Assembly: GCA_003864495.1 (NCBI GenBank)
Contig: ML133421.1
Location: forward strand, 2,852,001-2,916,000
Source of the DNA: Nemopilema nomurai
Lineage: Eukaryota; Cnidaria; Scyphozoa; Rhizostomeae; Rhizostomatidae
DNA length: 64,000 nucleotides
Direction: 5' to 3'
Position numbers and translations under genes: made by a program. The notes under the pieces were generated by a model. It searched no databases. It saw only the letters and a program-made list of their open reading frames with translations, and was not told the origin of the DNA. Shown here one piece after another: positions 63,431 to 64,000 of the stretch (positions are counted from its first letter, which is position 1; each line of letters opens with the position of its first letter).

Positions 63431-64000
63431 TTGTATTGCGTATGAAATGAAAGCTCAAGGCTGGTTGAGAATTTCCCGCTTCCCATAGACTGGTTCTGTC
63501 CACTATGGACAGATTCTGTCTGTAGAAGACTGATTGACCCATGCTGGCAGGCATTGCGTATGAAATGAAAGCTCAAGGCTGGTTGAGAAATTTCCCGCTT
63601 CCCATAGACTGATTCTGTCCACTATGGACAGATTCTGTCTGTAGAAGACTGATTGACCCCGTGCTGGCAGGCATTGCGTATGAAACCAAAGCTCAAGGCT
63701 GGTTGTGAAATTTCCCGCTTCCCATAGACTGATTCTGTCCACTATGGACAGATTCTGTCTGAAGGAGACTGATTGACCCCGTGCTGGCAGGCATTGCGTA
63801 TGAAATGAAAGCTCAAGGCTGGTTGTGAAATTTCCCGCTTCCCATAGACTGATTCTGTCCACTATGGACAGATTCTGTCTGTAGAAGACTGATTGACCCC
63901 GTGCTGGCAGGCATTGCGTATGAAATGAAAGCTCAAGGCTGGTTGTGAATTTCCCGCTTCCCATAGACTGATTCTGTCCACTATGGACAGATTCTGTCTG
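63431..64000. repeat. 120-bp satellite array, runs off the window
   Basis: Units begin at 63431, 63551, 63671, 63791 and 63911 (ATTGCGTATGAAA.., CTCAAGGCTGGTTG, TTTCCCGCTTCCCATAGACT). Each contains the palindrome TCTGTCCACTATGGACAGA. Copies differ at only a few sites. The unit length is a multiple of three, so long frames stay open on the minus strand; these are not genes. Confidence 0.95.

Noticed and set aside
63503..63964. 153-codon minus-strand open frame at the right edge
   Set aside because: It is the satellite translated: the 120-bp unit is divisible by three and the peptide simply repeats every 40 residues.
1..64000. CRISPR arrays, operons, bacterial ribosome binding sites, tRNA or rRNA genes
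   Set aside because: The window is spliced eukaryotic DNA. The only regular repeats are tandem satellites and no RNA gene was recognised by eye.

Overview
This is a 64 kb window of AT-rich animal nuclear DNA. Its genes are split into many short exons by introns of roughly 0.1-2.2 kb with GT-AG (once GC-AG) borders. The gene content (ubinuclein, a Boule/DAZ RNA-binding protein, importin-9, AMDHD2, NFXL1) is typically metazoan. Exon density, intron sizes, the mobile-element load and a large secreted cadherin-containing protein suggest an early-branching animal, most likely an anthozoan cnidarian (coral or anemone). The organism call is inference; no marker gene in the window fixes the species.

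Layout. Four conserved genes lie on the minus strand, head to tail: ubinuclein (left edge to 6487, its 3' part off the window), a boule-like gene (11070-16096, last exon(s) not found), importin-9 (20311-32913, 30 exons, complete at 1037 aa) and N-acetylglucosamine-6-phosphate deacetylase AMDHD2 (34463-39055, 8 exons, complete at 417 aa). The right-hand part reads on the plus strand: a secreted multidomain protein (43784-54008, 16 exons, about 1095 aa), a frameshifted 3.3 kb RTE-like retrotransposon flanked by a 9-bp target duplication (55015-58343), and the first two coding exons of NFXL1 (61252-61891), which continues past the window. I rebuilt the exon chains by reading splice sites and checking that phase carries across junctions. 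Importin-9 and AMDHD2 close without a phase conflict and match family lengths. Ubinuclein closes only with a short form of exon 7, and the secreted gene has one unresolved junction (exon 8/9).

Accessory DNA. At least four small inverted-repeat elements are visible: 33256-33677 (G-rich, no clear TSD), 40703-41405 (hAT-like, perfect 8-bp TSD), 58425-58842 (3-bp TAA flanks) and 59925-60224 (hAT-like, 7/8-bp TSD). A dispersed repeat family has relics at about 11.96-12.31, 39.39-39.51 and 62.13-62.31 kb. The window ends inside a 120-bp satellite. Three short tandem arrays (12551-12688, 48193-48312, 51057-51257) each begin 12-15 nt inside an intron, next to the 5' splice site.

The genes do unrelated housekeeping or germline jobs (H3.3 chaperone complex, germ-cell translation control, nuclear import, amino-sugar catabolism), so this is ordinary animal gene order and not an operon. 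The least conventional gene is the secreted protein, whose Cys-rich, cadherin-like, beta-repeat and C-terminal repeat architecture I cannot match to a named family.
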